Source of the DNA: Zopfochytrium polystomum
Taxonomy: Eukaryota > Chytridiomycota > Chytridiomycetes > Chytridiales > Chytridiaceae
NCBI GenBank assembly: GCA_025765615.1
Contig: JAIVFJ010000146.1
Location: 103,114 to 167,113, forward strand
Length of the DNA stretch: 64,000 bases
Direction: 5' to 3'
The number at the start of each line of letters is the position of its first letter. The stretch's first letter is position 1. The translations under genes were made by a program, and so were the position numbers. This document shows, piece by piece, positions 1 through 10,191 of this stretch. Below the pieces are notes generated by a model that searched no databases, was not told the DNA's origin, and saw only the letters and a list, made by a program, of their open reading frames with translations.

Positions 1-455
1 TTTTCTCCTTTTGCAAACTACCATAGCTTTACCAAAACGATAGCGGCGGCCGCGGCCACAGCCACAGCAGCAGGTGTAAATACGACGACAGCAACGGCGA
101 CACCAACGACGCACGCTATTTCGAAGGCTCTTCTCACAGATCTGGTTCTGTTGATCGCAGCCCTGCGGCAAGCCGTGTCGAAGGCGGAGGACGCCGGAAA
201 GCTTATTGCACCGACTACACCGCACACACGTCGCTGTAGACTGGCAGAATCTCAACACCACCATTTAGGAGAAGGACAATCCCGTAACTTTGCTACTGAG
301 CACATTCGAAAATCTCGCAGACCCACCGACCAGTCCCACCCGCAGCCCAACCCCCGTAACCCTTCAAGCGAGCAAAAGACTTGAGAGAGCGAAACTGTTT
401 CCAGTGTGGACAGCAAGGTCATGCGTACAAGACATGCCCAAAGCGGCAGACGAAG
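1..455 (+). CDS. 3' part of a CCHC zinc-knuckle protein gene, cut by the window edge
   Basis: An open frame runs from base 1 with an Ala/Thr-rich stretch and then a helical-looking stretch (ALLTDLVLLIAALRQAVSKA). A second frame at 393-455 encodes CFQCGQQGHAYKTC, an exact C-x2-C-x4-H-x4-C zinc knuckle with Cys codons at 396, 405 and 435 and His at 420. A GT at 284 and AG dinucleotides ending at 372, 378 or 387 would join the two frames in phase. A further GTAACT follows the knuckle at 456, so the gene may continue. Zinc knuckles bind single-stranded nucleic acid and occur in RNA-processing proteins and in retroelement Gag. No reverse transcriptase or LTR is visible here, so either origin is possible. 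The 5' end and the last exon are not seen. Confidence 0.4.
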
Positions 456-1491
456 GTAACTCGGTTTGACGCTTGGGTTTCCTTTTTTTTTTTTTGAGTT
501 CATGTGAAGAAAAGCAGAGCTTTGTTTTTTTTAGGAGACCTTCTTTTCTCTTTTTTTCCCCCGTGTTCTTCCTATTATGAAGAACTTGAAATCAAAAAAT
601 AAAATACCAATTTTTTTTCCAAACGAAACACCACGGTGGACCTTGGCGTGCTCCCTATTAATAGTCGAACATGAAGTAGAATCCATCCAAAACGATGACC
701 CTTTTTCAGTGGCATTGGTGCGCCTTCATTATCGAGCAGCTGCTGTGGGTGAGAAGGGCGGCGGGGGAGGAGGATCGGCCAGTAGGAGGGACCGGGCGCG
801 ATGATAGCTGGCTGGGAGAGGCGTTCGGGCTGGTCAGTGGGCTGGCGCGTCGTCGTCAGCGGCGACGGCGGCGGGCGGGCGACGCACTGAGGGGAGGGCG
901 AGTCGCGCGCGAATGAATAGGGATCAGGACGTCGCACTGCGAGGCAGGGCAAGGGCGCCGCGCGGCGCACGGGTTGGCGCGGGGTGGGGGTGGGGAAGGG
1001 CGAGCGACAGAGAGTATTGGGCCCCGCCGGAAAAAAGAGCTTCCTTGGGCGGAGAGCTCGGCCCGCGATAGCCCCTCGTTCAAGGTGGGAGGGGATGAGG
1101 GGATTTTGTCAGAGTTTCCATAAAGTCCAAGTGGGTGCGCGCGTGGGTGTGCTTGAGTTCGCGCTGCCTACGTTGGCTCGTACGCTTTTAGACCAAACAG
1201 CATCCACCTCACCAAAGGGCGTTGGAGAAGTCGAAGAAAAGTGTGCAGCAGCTCGAAAGGATAAATGAATATCTTGAGATTGGCCAGAGCTATCCTGTGA
1301 CTGAAATCGCTATTTTGCCCCTTTTTTTCATGTCCAGTTTGATGATGTATTCGAGTCGAATCCTTCGGACAAGAGGGTAGAAAAAGAACAAACAAGAAAA
1401 ACGAAGCAGAGGGAGCCAATATTGTAACGCACACCGACACACCCCCGGGGTTTGGTTTGGGGGCCCTGATGCACGATTAAGACAGCGGAGA

Positions 1492-1536
<45 letters not shown>

Positions 1537-1574
1537 AAGAATAGAATTGGACGGGTACCGGGACGGAAACGCGC
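456..1574. other. non-coding stretch with poly(A) tract
   Basis: No convincing coding sequence on either strand. It holds T-rich runs (481-560), a GC-rich low-complexity block (720-1060), and an uninterrupted run of about 40 A at 1495-1534, just beyond the 3' end of the Kelch gene that runs towards it. Confidence 0.5.
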
Positions 1575-4500
1575 TCAAGACGCGCCCTCCCACACCTTGT
1601 CGGGGCGCCTCACGACGACGGCTCCTTGCCCTTTGCAGAGGACTCCTCCGACGTGAAACGGTGTCAGCGAGTCCGCCTCTTCGACCACAAACAGCGGGAA
1701 CACGCCGACCTTGCCCGTCGAGTAGTTGATGCCCTCCGCCCACGCGTCCTTGTAGAATTTTCTGTCCGAAATACAGAGGGGATAAGTTAGTCGGTTCGCG
1801 AGGATGCGACGGGTAGAAAGGCTCGTTTGCCGCCTTCGACACCCTCCCTTCACCCCCAGCGAAAGAAGAACCAGAGGGAACAGCAGCCGACAACACTGCT
1901 TATTACGACAACACTTCCCCCCCCACCCCCACGCCGAAGAAACAACTCTCTCTCTCACCTTACAACAACCGTATCGCCATACCGCAGCTCCAGCTCGTCC
2001 GACGACCTGGCGCCGTGCTTGTACATACACTGGAATCTCACGTTCGCGACGAGCTCCTCCGGGATCTGCACGACGCCTCCAATCCCGCCCTCCGCGGCGG
2101 CCATGGAGCTCGTGCGGAGTGGCATGGAGGTGAGCTCGAGGCCCATTTCGCCCGCGACAGGCAGGTCGAGCGGGCAGAGGCTGAGGTCGCCGAGCTCGTC
2201 AAAGATGAGTTTTTCAACCTGCATCGTCATTTCCGAGGCGGTGCCGACGGCGACGGTGGAGCCGGCGTCGTCCTCGACGATTTCGTCGATGGGCGCGAGG
2301 AGAGGGATCGGCACGTTCCGCTCGGGGTCGAGCAGGCGGAGGCCGTTGACTTGGCGGGCCCGCCCGGACGCGTGGCGCGGGAGCGTTGGGGTCGGTTCGG
2401 CGAGGAGGGCCGTTTTCGCGGCGGCCACGACCGCGGTGGAGGCGACGGTTACGGCTGGGATTGGGGAGGGCGAGAGCGAGGGCTGTCCGCCGGATGGCGA
2501 AGGGCCACCGACCTTGAAAATGTTGGATAGATCCGATGTCTCCGATGGCTCCGTGCGAATCGTTTGGCTCGGACCGATCGCTCCCGCAGCGTGCTCTTCT
2601 TCCTCCTTGAGGGACCGAGTGAAGGAAAACGAGTTGGTGCCCCTTATGGTCAAGCTTCGGCGGTCACCAAAGAGCTTGCTCGATCGATTGGAGGCAGTCG
2701 AAATCTGGCGGTTCAGGCGAGGCTCGGCCGATGGAACAAGGAACGGCCCGGACGGAGATGATTGCATTTCTTGTGAAGCAGCGGCGGTCTCAACTGGTAC
2801 TTCATGGTGGTAGTGGTTGTCGTGACCCAAAGGTTGGAAACCGTTCGTGCCAGAGGCACGGCTTCCCCAGGAACCCTTCTTGGAAGGAGGATTTTTATGC
2901 GTTCGGATGACCGCGATGCCAATGAGCAAACCGAGAATTGCAACTCCGAGCAAACATCCAAATGCGATCAAAACTTTCATGCCAGTCGAGAGGCCTCCAC
3001 CGCCATCCCCGCTGTCCCCGCTGCTCGAGGCAGAGGGTTGCGTCGACGTCTGCGTGCCAGTGGTTGAAGAGGATGCAGATGGTGAGGTTGCAGTTGCGCT
3101 TGAGCTCGACGAGGACCCAGATGAAGTAGCAGGGAGAGCAACGTCCAGTGATTGGACATCGCCGGACGCCGTCCACGAGGATTGGGAGGAGCTGAAGACG
3201 TAAAAGCCATCGGTTCCAGAGCCAGCACTGTCAGCGTTCGACATGAGGCGGTCGGGGTGGAACTCGTTCTGAGTAACAGCCACTTTCGCCGGCACCCTCA
3301 TCCTGTCCCAGAAACCTTGGCTGCCCACAGAGCGTCGTTTAACGGTCGCTGACGGCGGAACTTGCCCTCCCAGTGTAACAAAATAATCCTTGTACACTGC
3401 ACCGGCACCAAAGCAGCGTGGGCCTGGCGCACCAGCAGTCTAATCGGATAAAAGTAAGCGGCCCGTTCTGATGGCCCGAAGAAGAAAAAAAGGGGAAGGG
3501 TTCCAAACCTTTGGGTCTGGAATCGAGGTCCACGACATTTTCGCAGTGTCCAAAATATAAATCGCACCGTCCGAGGGAGCCTTTCCAGAAGGATCGCATC
3601 CACCGTGGACATACACCTTCTTGCCGTCAGCAGAGGCAGCACAGGACACGCCCCACCGAGGTGAGGGTCCAGCGCCAGTCGTCGTTGCGGCCGTCAGCTT
3701 AAGTGAGGAAGGATCGAAGGACCACACAAAGTCCGACAGAGCCGACCCGCTCGAATCGGATCCTCCAAAAAGAAGGCCGGATCCGGATGGTAGACTGACA
3801 CCGCACGATCCAGAGAAACCCGCCGAGTGTCGAGTCGACCGCGACGAAACTGAAAGTGTTTGCAGCGACATCGAATACTCCAGTCTCGGTTGGACTCCAC
3901 ATTTCTTTGCAGTACAGGCAACCCTGCCCACCTGCGAGTCCAGTTCAAACATACTTTCTACACACATCGCAAAGCGCTTAATAGATGATGTTGACTTACC
4001 CAGAAGATACAGCTTGCTGTTCGAAATGATCGACGCGTGCAGCCCCCGACCCGCGTGGAAACCAGTCCAGGACGGCGGTATTGTCCAGCCATAGTACGGG
4101 ACCGTGTTAATACTTGACGAGTTTGCAGTGTTGAAGACGTGAACTGAATTCGAATCGGCAGATAACCCGTCGGAGAATCCGCCAGAACAGTAGGTCGTGT
4201 CGCCCGAAGACGCGCAGCTGAAGCCAAAGAGCAGATCTGAGGCTCCGCCGCCCAATCCAATTTGGAAACCGTCAGATCGGTGCTGGATATGACCCAAGAG
4301 TCCGTGGACGACAGCGTGCCGGATGCAAATGACTTGGAGTCCCAGGCTGGGCGGGAGCGGACAAAAGGAGTTGTGGGGGGGGTGTCAAGGGATGTGTCAG
4401 TCAAAAGAGATCCCCTCCCGTCGGTGGCTGAGCGTGCTTACTATCGAGGGGAGTGTAGAAGGGACCCGACTTGAACGACGCATCTGTCCGGCCCCGCACG

Positions 4501-4740
4501 GCCATGACGCCGCACGAAGCAGCGACGAGCGCAGAGTGGTCGCGCCAAGGAATCGAAGAGGAGGAGGAGGAGGAGGATCCAGCGTTTGCAGGTGCTGCGG
4601 CGGCGGCGGCGGTGGCGGCGTGGGCCAAGGCCGAGACAAGGAGAGAAGCCGCCAAGGCGGAGGCGGTCGCGACGTGCGCCGCTGCGGCACGACGGGCGAT
4701 CCGCGGGGTGGTGCTGGTGGTGGTGGCGGTATGAGTGAAC
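1575..4740 (-). CDS. Kelch-type beta-propeller membrane protein with cytoplasmic SH3 domain
   Basis: Multi-exon minus-strand gene. An Ala-rich hydrophobic, signal-like segment lies near 4600-4700 and exon 1 ends at 4442 before GTAAGC. The next exons (about 4350-3520) carry Kelch/galactose-oxidase-type repeats, with GG turns and blade strands such as KVYVHGGCDPSGKAPSDGAI. After an intron near 3400-3520 comes a Ser/Thr-rich stalk, then a single transmembrane helix (VLIAFGCLLGVAILGLLIGI, about 2900-2960). A long Ser-rich cytoplasmic tail follows. An SH3 domain at the C-terminus is split by an intron (donor at 1958, acceptor before 1761). Its second half reads DAWAEGINYSTGKVGVFPLF, with the SH3 Trp and the G-x-FP signature. 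The stop is at 1575-1577. The plan suggests an extracellular sensor or adhesin coupled to SH3 partners. The true start codon is unresolved because no ATG precedes the signal-like segment in frame. Confidence 0.75.
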
Positions 4741-4992
4741 GGGGAGCGGTCAGCAGAGTCTTTATCGTCGTGCAGGCGCCTCCGGCGATGGGGGGGGGAC
4801 GACGGCGACCGCGGAGTCCGCGGCGTCGGACGGCGGCGGCGGCGGCAGCAGTGCCATTTGTTGTTCTCGTTGGGGCTTGGCTGCTGCCGCCTGATGGACT
4901 CTGGACCAACCGATGACTGACCGCCAACTGCCGACTGGGGCACTAAAGAGAAAGAGAGAAAGGAAGAAATGACAGGGACAGAGACAGAGCCT

Positions 4993-5023
<31 letters not shown>

Positions 5024-5159
5024 CGAGAAAGAGATAAACCACAGCCACAGCCACAGCTCCTGTCTCCGCACCAACCAAAGTTGGGAACGAACGGAACAAC
5101 ACTTAACACGCCCCCCACTACGACTCTAAGCACACACACACACACACACACCACACACA

Positions 5160-5227
<68 letters not shown>

Positions 5228-5231
5228 GCTC

Positions 5232-5304
<73 letters not shown>
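4741..5304. repeat. purine/pyrimidine microsatellites: (GA)n, (CA)n and a 145-bp (CT)n block
   Basis: Coding-looking sequence stops here. (GA)n lies at about 4994-5020, (CA)n at about 5130-5160, and a nearly pure (CT)n array at 5161-5304. The long apparent reading frames here (Ser-Leu or Arg-Glu polymers) are artefacts of the repeat. The block lies upstream of the Kelch gene. Confidence 0.9.
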
Positions 5305-5307
<3 letters not shown>

Positions 5308-6299
5308 GGATCAGGTTGGGTTGGGATGGTTTCCAAAACTCGCACACCGCACACTCACTCACTCACTCGCTCATAACCCGCCAACTCTGCGGCGTACCCT
5401 CCCACGCCTAAATATCCATTCACTCTATCTATAAGAGGGGAGTCATGTACCGACGATCATTACCCTTTCCATGGGCGCCACTGGCTCGTTTCTTCATTTT
5501 TTGTTCAAAAGTGAAAAGCAATCTCTTGAGCATGCTTTCTGCAAACGGACGCAAAGCAACTAGTCAGCGGCTGGATCGAGCACCTTCAGGCAGGGAAGTT
5601 CAACGTAACGCTTCCTTACAGCCCTCGAGCCAACGGGGGAGTGAGCAGGCACACCCGATGTTTGCTTGATGTTTGGTTGATGTTCAGAAAATGACCCAGG
5701 ACCACGTTGCTCTTTGAGATTTTGAGTATCTCACGTTTGGTGTCGGTTGTAGTTTAGCTTCTTTTTGAGCAAAAACTTTACTATCATACATATAACACAT
5801 CAAATACTTATTAGGTACAATATGTGACCTTTCCTGAAAGTGTAGCCTCGTTTCCCGCTATAATTGCGATGATCCTCAATTTTTTTTGGAAATGAGAAGA
5901 GCTCCCTTTGGCTCTTTGATTACTATAGGGGTCTATGTTGCCGGAGAGCCCCCTTGTGCCAATGTTGCCCGGATATTAGCGTTCTCTCTCGTACAAAATC
6001 CCCCATGGCTTCCAGCACGGTGGCACTATGATCTGCTTGTGTCTTCAGGGTGAATAACCCACTGATCAACTCCAGGACCACCACGCCTCCCATCCGAAGA
6101 CAACAGGCAGTCAGTTGCACTTGAGAGTAATATACTGTTCTTTATTTTTAGGGCTTGCTTCATGATTCGATCGCATTAACCTCAAGCAGCGACCGCTCAC
6201 ACCCACGAAATGACCGAACGATGTCAATGCCAATTGTCCCATTCCCTCCACAAAGATACGTCTACCCGTTCCGTCTCTCACGGAATCATGGCAAATCCC
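5305..6299. other. spacer; half of a diverged repeat, no gene recognised
   Basis: No supported gene. Segments near 5385-5445 and 5685 resemble segments near 7955-8080 (see findings). A 65-codon minus-strand frame at 5923-6120 has protein-like composition but no recognisable domain. Confidence 0.4.
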
Positions 6300-6690
6300 G
6301 CCTGCTCCTCGCCGGCGATGACCTTGTCCGTTAGCTACAGGCAGGGGATAAATTTGCCCGTCCACGCCAGCGAGAACACGCCCCGGACGCCCGGCGCCAG
6401 CACTTCGGCGCCGAGGAACGGCGGGTGCGGCGGCGGTTCGTCGCCGTCGACGTACTCGATCGTGTAGTTCGTCACGCCCATCCACTCGCGGTTGCGAACG
6501 CCGCCGGCCGACCAAAGGCCCAGTCTCGGAGGTTGACGACCCGCGCAACGGTTGTTCGGTCTGGCCTGCCGTCGAAGCGGAGCACCGTGCGGGCGGGGAG
6601 TGTGACAAAGTCGGGATCGCTGTGGCTGTCGTCACCGGTGATCCTGCTTGCTTCGTGTGTGGGAGGGTGGCCAAGCGTGCGACTCCATAA
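6300..6690 (-). CDS. fragmentary unknown protein, frame-broken
   Basis: Two adjacent minus-strand frames read like conserved protein: FVTLPARTVLRFDGRPDRTT in the first and GVTNYTIEYVDGDEPPPHPP continuing to a Cys in the second. They are joined by a one-base frame change near 6490 with no GT-AG intron in between. A possible 3' splice site precedes the first near 6650. Strands and turns suggest a beta-sandwich-like region, but I do not recognise the family. It could be a decayed gene or a gene with a sequencing indel. Neither a start codon nor a natural C-terminus can be placed. Confidence 0.35.
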
Positions 6691-6699
6691 GTGGGGAGA

Positions 6700-8158
6700 T
6701 TTTTGCCAAATGTCAAAAATTCGCTCAGTCACACACACACACCACACACACACTCTCTCTCTCTCTGCGTGCGCAACATTCATATGCAACTGATTATAAT
6801 ATCGCCAACCCATCAATTAAGTTTTTCAAACCACCCAAAACAGCGACGTCAGTCTAAATGCCTTTCGACAAAAGGGGGTGTGAAGACGTTTCGGTTATTT
6901 CTTTGTCTACTTGCCTTTCTGCCAAATTTCGCCTGTTCACGGATGGAGCACCCTCGCAGGCGACCGGCAACGTTATGAAGATTTGTTTTGGGAGGGGCAT
7001 ACTACACTTTTTAATAGCGGTGCCGGTTGGTGGAGCGGATGGGTGAGCAGACAGAGCTGTGCGAAGTTCAAAATTGAGGTCCCCAAATAATAGGGATGCC
7101 CAATTTTGACCGGAATTTTCCAGAAAGGACCAGTGCCGGTCCTTGCCGGTTCGTCTCTACTAATTGCAGGGGACCAAGCAACGCGAGAGACAAAATTGAG
7201 GATCCCTATTATTGAGTTGCTGCACAGAAATTCAGTCCATTGCCACTGATCGTAACGTCCTTCCTTTCCCGTCCCCCACCCGTGCCACGGCGTACCCAGC
7301 ATCAAGCCAACCCATTCTCCCCCTATCCGCGCCGCCGCAGAACTTTTCACCAGATAGGCACATCGGCTCTCCACTCCCGCCTGTCAGGTCCCATCCACGG
7401 GCCCTTTAACTGACACATGTGTCGTTGCTTTCTTTATTATTTTGAATCCGCATGGGCGCAAAGCAAAAGTTAGCGGCTGCTTAGTACGCGATCCAGCAGT
7501 GCGGGCGAGACACCCAGACGGAAGGATGTGGCGGCGGCGGTCAGCTCGTCGTCGTCGTTGTCGGTTACCGCTGGATGGTGGTTGTGGTTGTTCTCGGATA
7601 TGGTTGGGTTGCTTACTGCTGGATTGCGGCTTGCTTAGTGCTCTCGTTGCCTTCAATGGCTTCGAATACCAATTCCCGTTCGAGCGCAAGAAGCGGAAAT
7701 GAGTAGGCAGCGAGGCGACCGCAGCAAGTGGAGGTCTGTAGGACGATTTCAATGGTTCAATGCTTCGAGCACATCTGTTTGGACAGCTTACCTCACGGTT
7801 TGCATTGAAGCAGAATCAGAGTGCAATGGATCACTTTTGAATGCCTCGGCGCTTTGGCCGATTAACCTCTAGTCTATTCATATCAAGTCAACAATAAAAC
7901 ACAACTGCCGTAATTGCCAAATGGGAAGAAAGTCAAAGCGTCCCTGCACGATAAATAGTCCGCCGACTCTGCGGACGCCAAAATAACCACTTGCTCTATC
8001 TATACAGATGGGAGCCAAAGCGCTTCTTTCCATGCCCATTTAAAGGTTTGGGCCAGCTCCGGCTGATGTTCAGAAAAGTCTGCGATTTGCAATGAAAAAG
8101 GAAATAAAAGTCAGTGACACCAAACGGGACAATGCGAGAGAATCCAAGCTCGTCCAAC
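6700..8158. other. spacer with CA/CT repeat and an inverted-repeat element
   Basis: A short (CA)n(CT)n tract lies at about 6730-6766. A palindrome and inverted repeat occupies 7069-7213 (separate entry). Sequence at 7955-8080 is related to 5385-5700. The AT-rich part at 7860-8110 probably includes the 3' untranslated region of the minus-strand glycosyltransferase. No gene recognised. Confidence 0.45.
7069..7213. repeat. MITE-like inverted repeat
   Basis: CAAAATTG at 7069-7076 and CAATTTTG at 7101-7108 form a short hairpin. The second arm, read in reverse complement from 7108, matches a copy starting at 7191 (CAAAATTG, then ATCCCTATTATT), giving inverted arms of about 22 bp around an 80-bp core that itself contains GC-rich dyads. 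No coding sequence inside. Confidence 0.4.
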
Positions 8159-9707
8159 TCAACTAAAGACGTGCTGCTTAAGGTCGTCGCGCTCTTCGAG
8201 GTCGATGCAATGGGACAGCCGTCCGACCTCACCCCGCCACTTGTACCACACCCGGTCAAAGTCCTCGACCCGCGCGCCCGACGGCGGCGCGTACGTCTTT
8301 GCCACCGCGAACGGGTCCACGTCCGCCCACTCCGGCGCCGCATCGTTGTACGCGTACTTTAGCCCGTTATAGTGCATGAACGCGGGCACGGCGGCCGCGC
8401 CGGGCTCAGCCACGTGGTACTGGAGCATGCTGAGGCCGCAGTACGTCGGGGCGTCGCCGTCGTCCTCGCCTGGACCCGCGCCGCCAAAAGGCCTCGTCCG
8501 CGACGCGAACGTGCCGACGACGGCGAGGTACTGCGGGCCCATATAGAACGACTCGCCCGTAGCGGCAAACGCCCAGTAGAACGACTCCTTGTCGCCGTAG
8601 TACAAGTCAAAATAGTACTTCGCCTCCGAGGCGAGGTGTCCCGCGAGCTGCAGCGCGCGCCACGCGCGGCGCTTGTCGACGACGACCTGGCCGCTCTCGA
8701 TCTCCTGCGACGGCGTCTGGATCCACTCGGGCACGCCAAAGATGGAGTACAGGACGCCGTTGGGGTCGCGTTTCATAAAGTCTGGCCAGAAGAGGGCGCC
8801 ATGCGCGGCAAGGGCCGCCGAGTCGAAGAGCGCGGCGGGGTCGACGAGAGGCAGGACGTCCGGGTCCAGGAGGAGGACTTCGTGGAAGGGAGCCGCCAGC
8901 AAGGCGAACGGCTTGGCCGCGCCCAGGGCGAGCTCGTGTGCCGTCAGGTTGTGCGCCGAGATGTACGGGGTCAAGTCGAGGAGGGTGATGTTGTGGTGCC
9001 TGTGCGTTGTTTGTTGTTGCGTAAGCGGAGGGAAAACCTGACTCCTCAGAAACGAGGGTTCGAAAACTCAACTGTAACAGCTTGGCGTAACGGTCGCCTA
9101 CTTCGTTTTTCGTCCCAGCAAAGGCGACCGGGAGGTCGCATCCCAGCTTCCGCAACACCATTTTGATCATGACAACGTTCCGAATAGAGGATGCTGCCCC
9201 AGTGACGACTACACCCCGCGGCGCGGTGGCCGTCGAGGGGTCGTAGGGTGGAATGTTTTGGACGAACGCCTGCCACTGATCGCGGTGGGCCTTGGCAGCG
9301 AAGTCCAGCGGTGTGGGGTCCAAACGCAGGGTGGAGTACACGGGGGAGGCATCCCACGTTGGTTCGGGGCGCCGTGAGAGAAACAGTATCGCGGGCAAGA
9401 GAAGCACAAGGAGACCAAGCGGGAGAGCGAGCCGGGGGCGGGCTAGGACGCAGAGGACCGCTGGCAGGAGGGCTGCCAGGGAGGAAGACGGTGACGACGG
9501 AAAGAGAGAGGATGGAGAGGAGGAGGAGGAGGTGGAGGAGGAGGAAGGAGAGCCGAGGTGCAGCAGCTGCGGAGCGAAGCGCACGAGTAGGCGGTGGTAG
9601 CGAGGAAAGCGCTTCTTGGGCCCGGCAGCGGGGGGCGACGATAATGACGACGGCGACGGCAACGGCGATAGTGGGGAAGCGGTCGTCGGCGATAAGGGGG
9701 AGTGCAT
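8159..9707 (-). CDS. GT71-type alpha-mannosyltransferase (MNN1/MNT2-like), type II membrane protein
   Basis: Start ATG at 9707-9705. A short basic cytoplasmic N-terminus is followed by a Ser-rich stretch and a hydrophobic signal anchor (LALPLGLLVLLLPAILFL), then a lumenal catalytic domain. Family features are GVVVTGAASSIRNVVMIKMV and LRKLGCDLPV in exon 1. Exon 2 (8159-8999) carries a DPD metal-binding-like motif in HEVLLLDPDVLPLVDP, the ESGQVVVDKRRAW block, and GDKESFYWAF. The intron ends in AG before 8999. Its donor is one of two GTTTTC sites near 9020-9060, either of which restores the frame. GT71 enzymes add alpha-1,3-mannose to N- or O-glycans in the Golgi, using GDP-mannose. Total length, about 500-520 residues, fits the family. 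The lumenal role is inferred from topology and family. Confidence 0.82.
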
Positions 9708-9972
9708 GCTTGTGTGTTCCCTCCGACCGGCGGCTTGCTCCTTTTGCTTGTCTTTTTTTTTTTTTTGTTGGGTTTCCTTTCTTTCTTTCTTTCGTTTTTA
9801 TTTTGTAAAGCATTTCCTTTTTCGTCCATCTTGGCGCTTTTTCTTTGTCTTCCGTCCTGCATCTGGTTGTCTTGGCCCTCAAACGTCAGCTCCAAGAAAA
9901 ATTTTCCCGAAGACAAAGCCGAAAACAAATTCGTTTATTGTATGAATATCGTCGGTTCAGAATTAGGCAACA
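9708..9972. other. 5' flank of the mannosyltransferase gene
   Basis: Contains a T15 run (about 9748-9762) and (TTTC)n (about 9777-9797), then ordinary spacer up to the tRNA gene. No coding signal. Confidence 0.5.
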
Positions 9973-10045
9973 GCTCTGTTAACTCAGTTGGTTAGAGTGT
10001 AGTGCTAATAACGCTAAAGTCACAGGTTCGATCCCTGTACAGAGC
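9973..10045 (+). tRNA. tRNA-Ile (anticodon AAT)
   Basis: A full cloverleaf can be folded by eye. The acceptor stem is GCTCTGT with ACAGAGC (7 of 7 pairs), the D arm ACTC/GAGT has loop AGTTGGTTA, the anticodon arm TAGTG/CGCTA has loop CTAATAA giving anticodon AAT, and the T arm ACAGG/CCTGT has loop TTCGATC. It has no intron. ATTTTT about 20 bp downstream is a likely RNA polymerase III terminator. Confidence 0.96.
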
Positions 10046-10191
10046 ATCTTAGTGAGCTTTATAATTTTTCCACTTGCCCCAACCTTGTTCGCGAATCAAT
10101 CACGCATGCCGTGTTCGCATAGTTGAAATTTTCACAGTTTAAGTGAATTATTTTCTTTGAAAAAGCCATAGCGTGCGCGTGATGGCAAACA

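Noticed and set aside
4762..5434. Long frames of Arg-Glu or Ser-Leu polymers
   Set aside because: Translations of GA/CT microsatellites.
5923..6120. Solo LTR in the 5.9-6.1 kb spacer
   Set aside because: TGTTGCCGG-type start resembles an LTR end, but no matching end, second copy or duplication was found.
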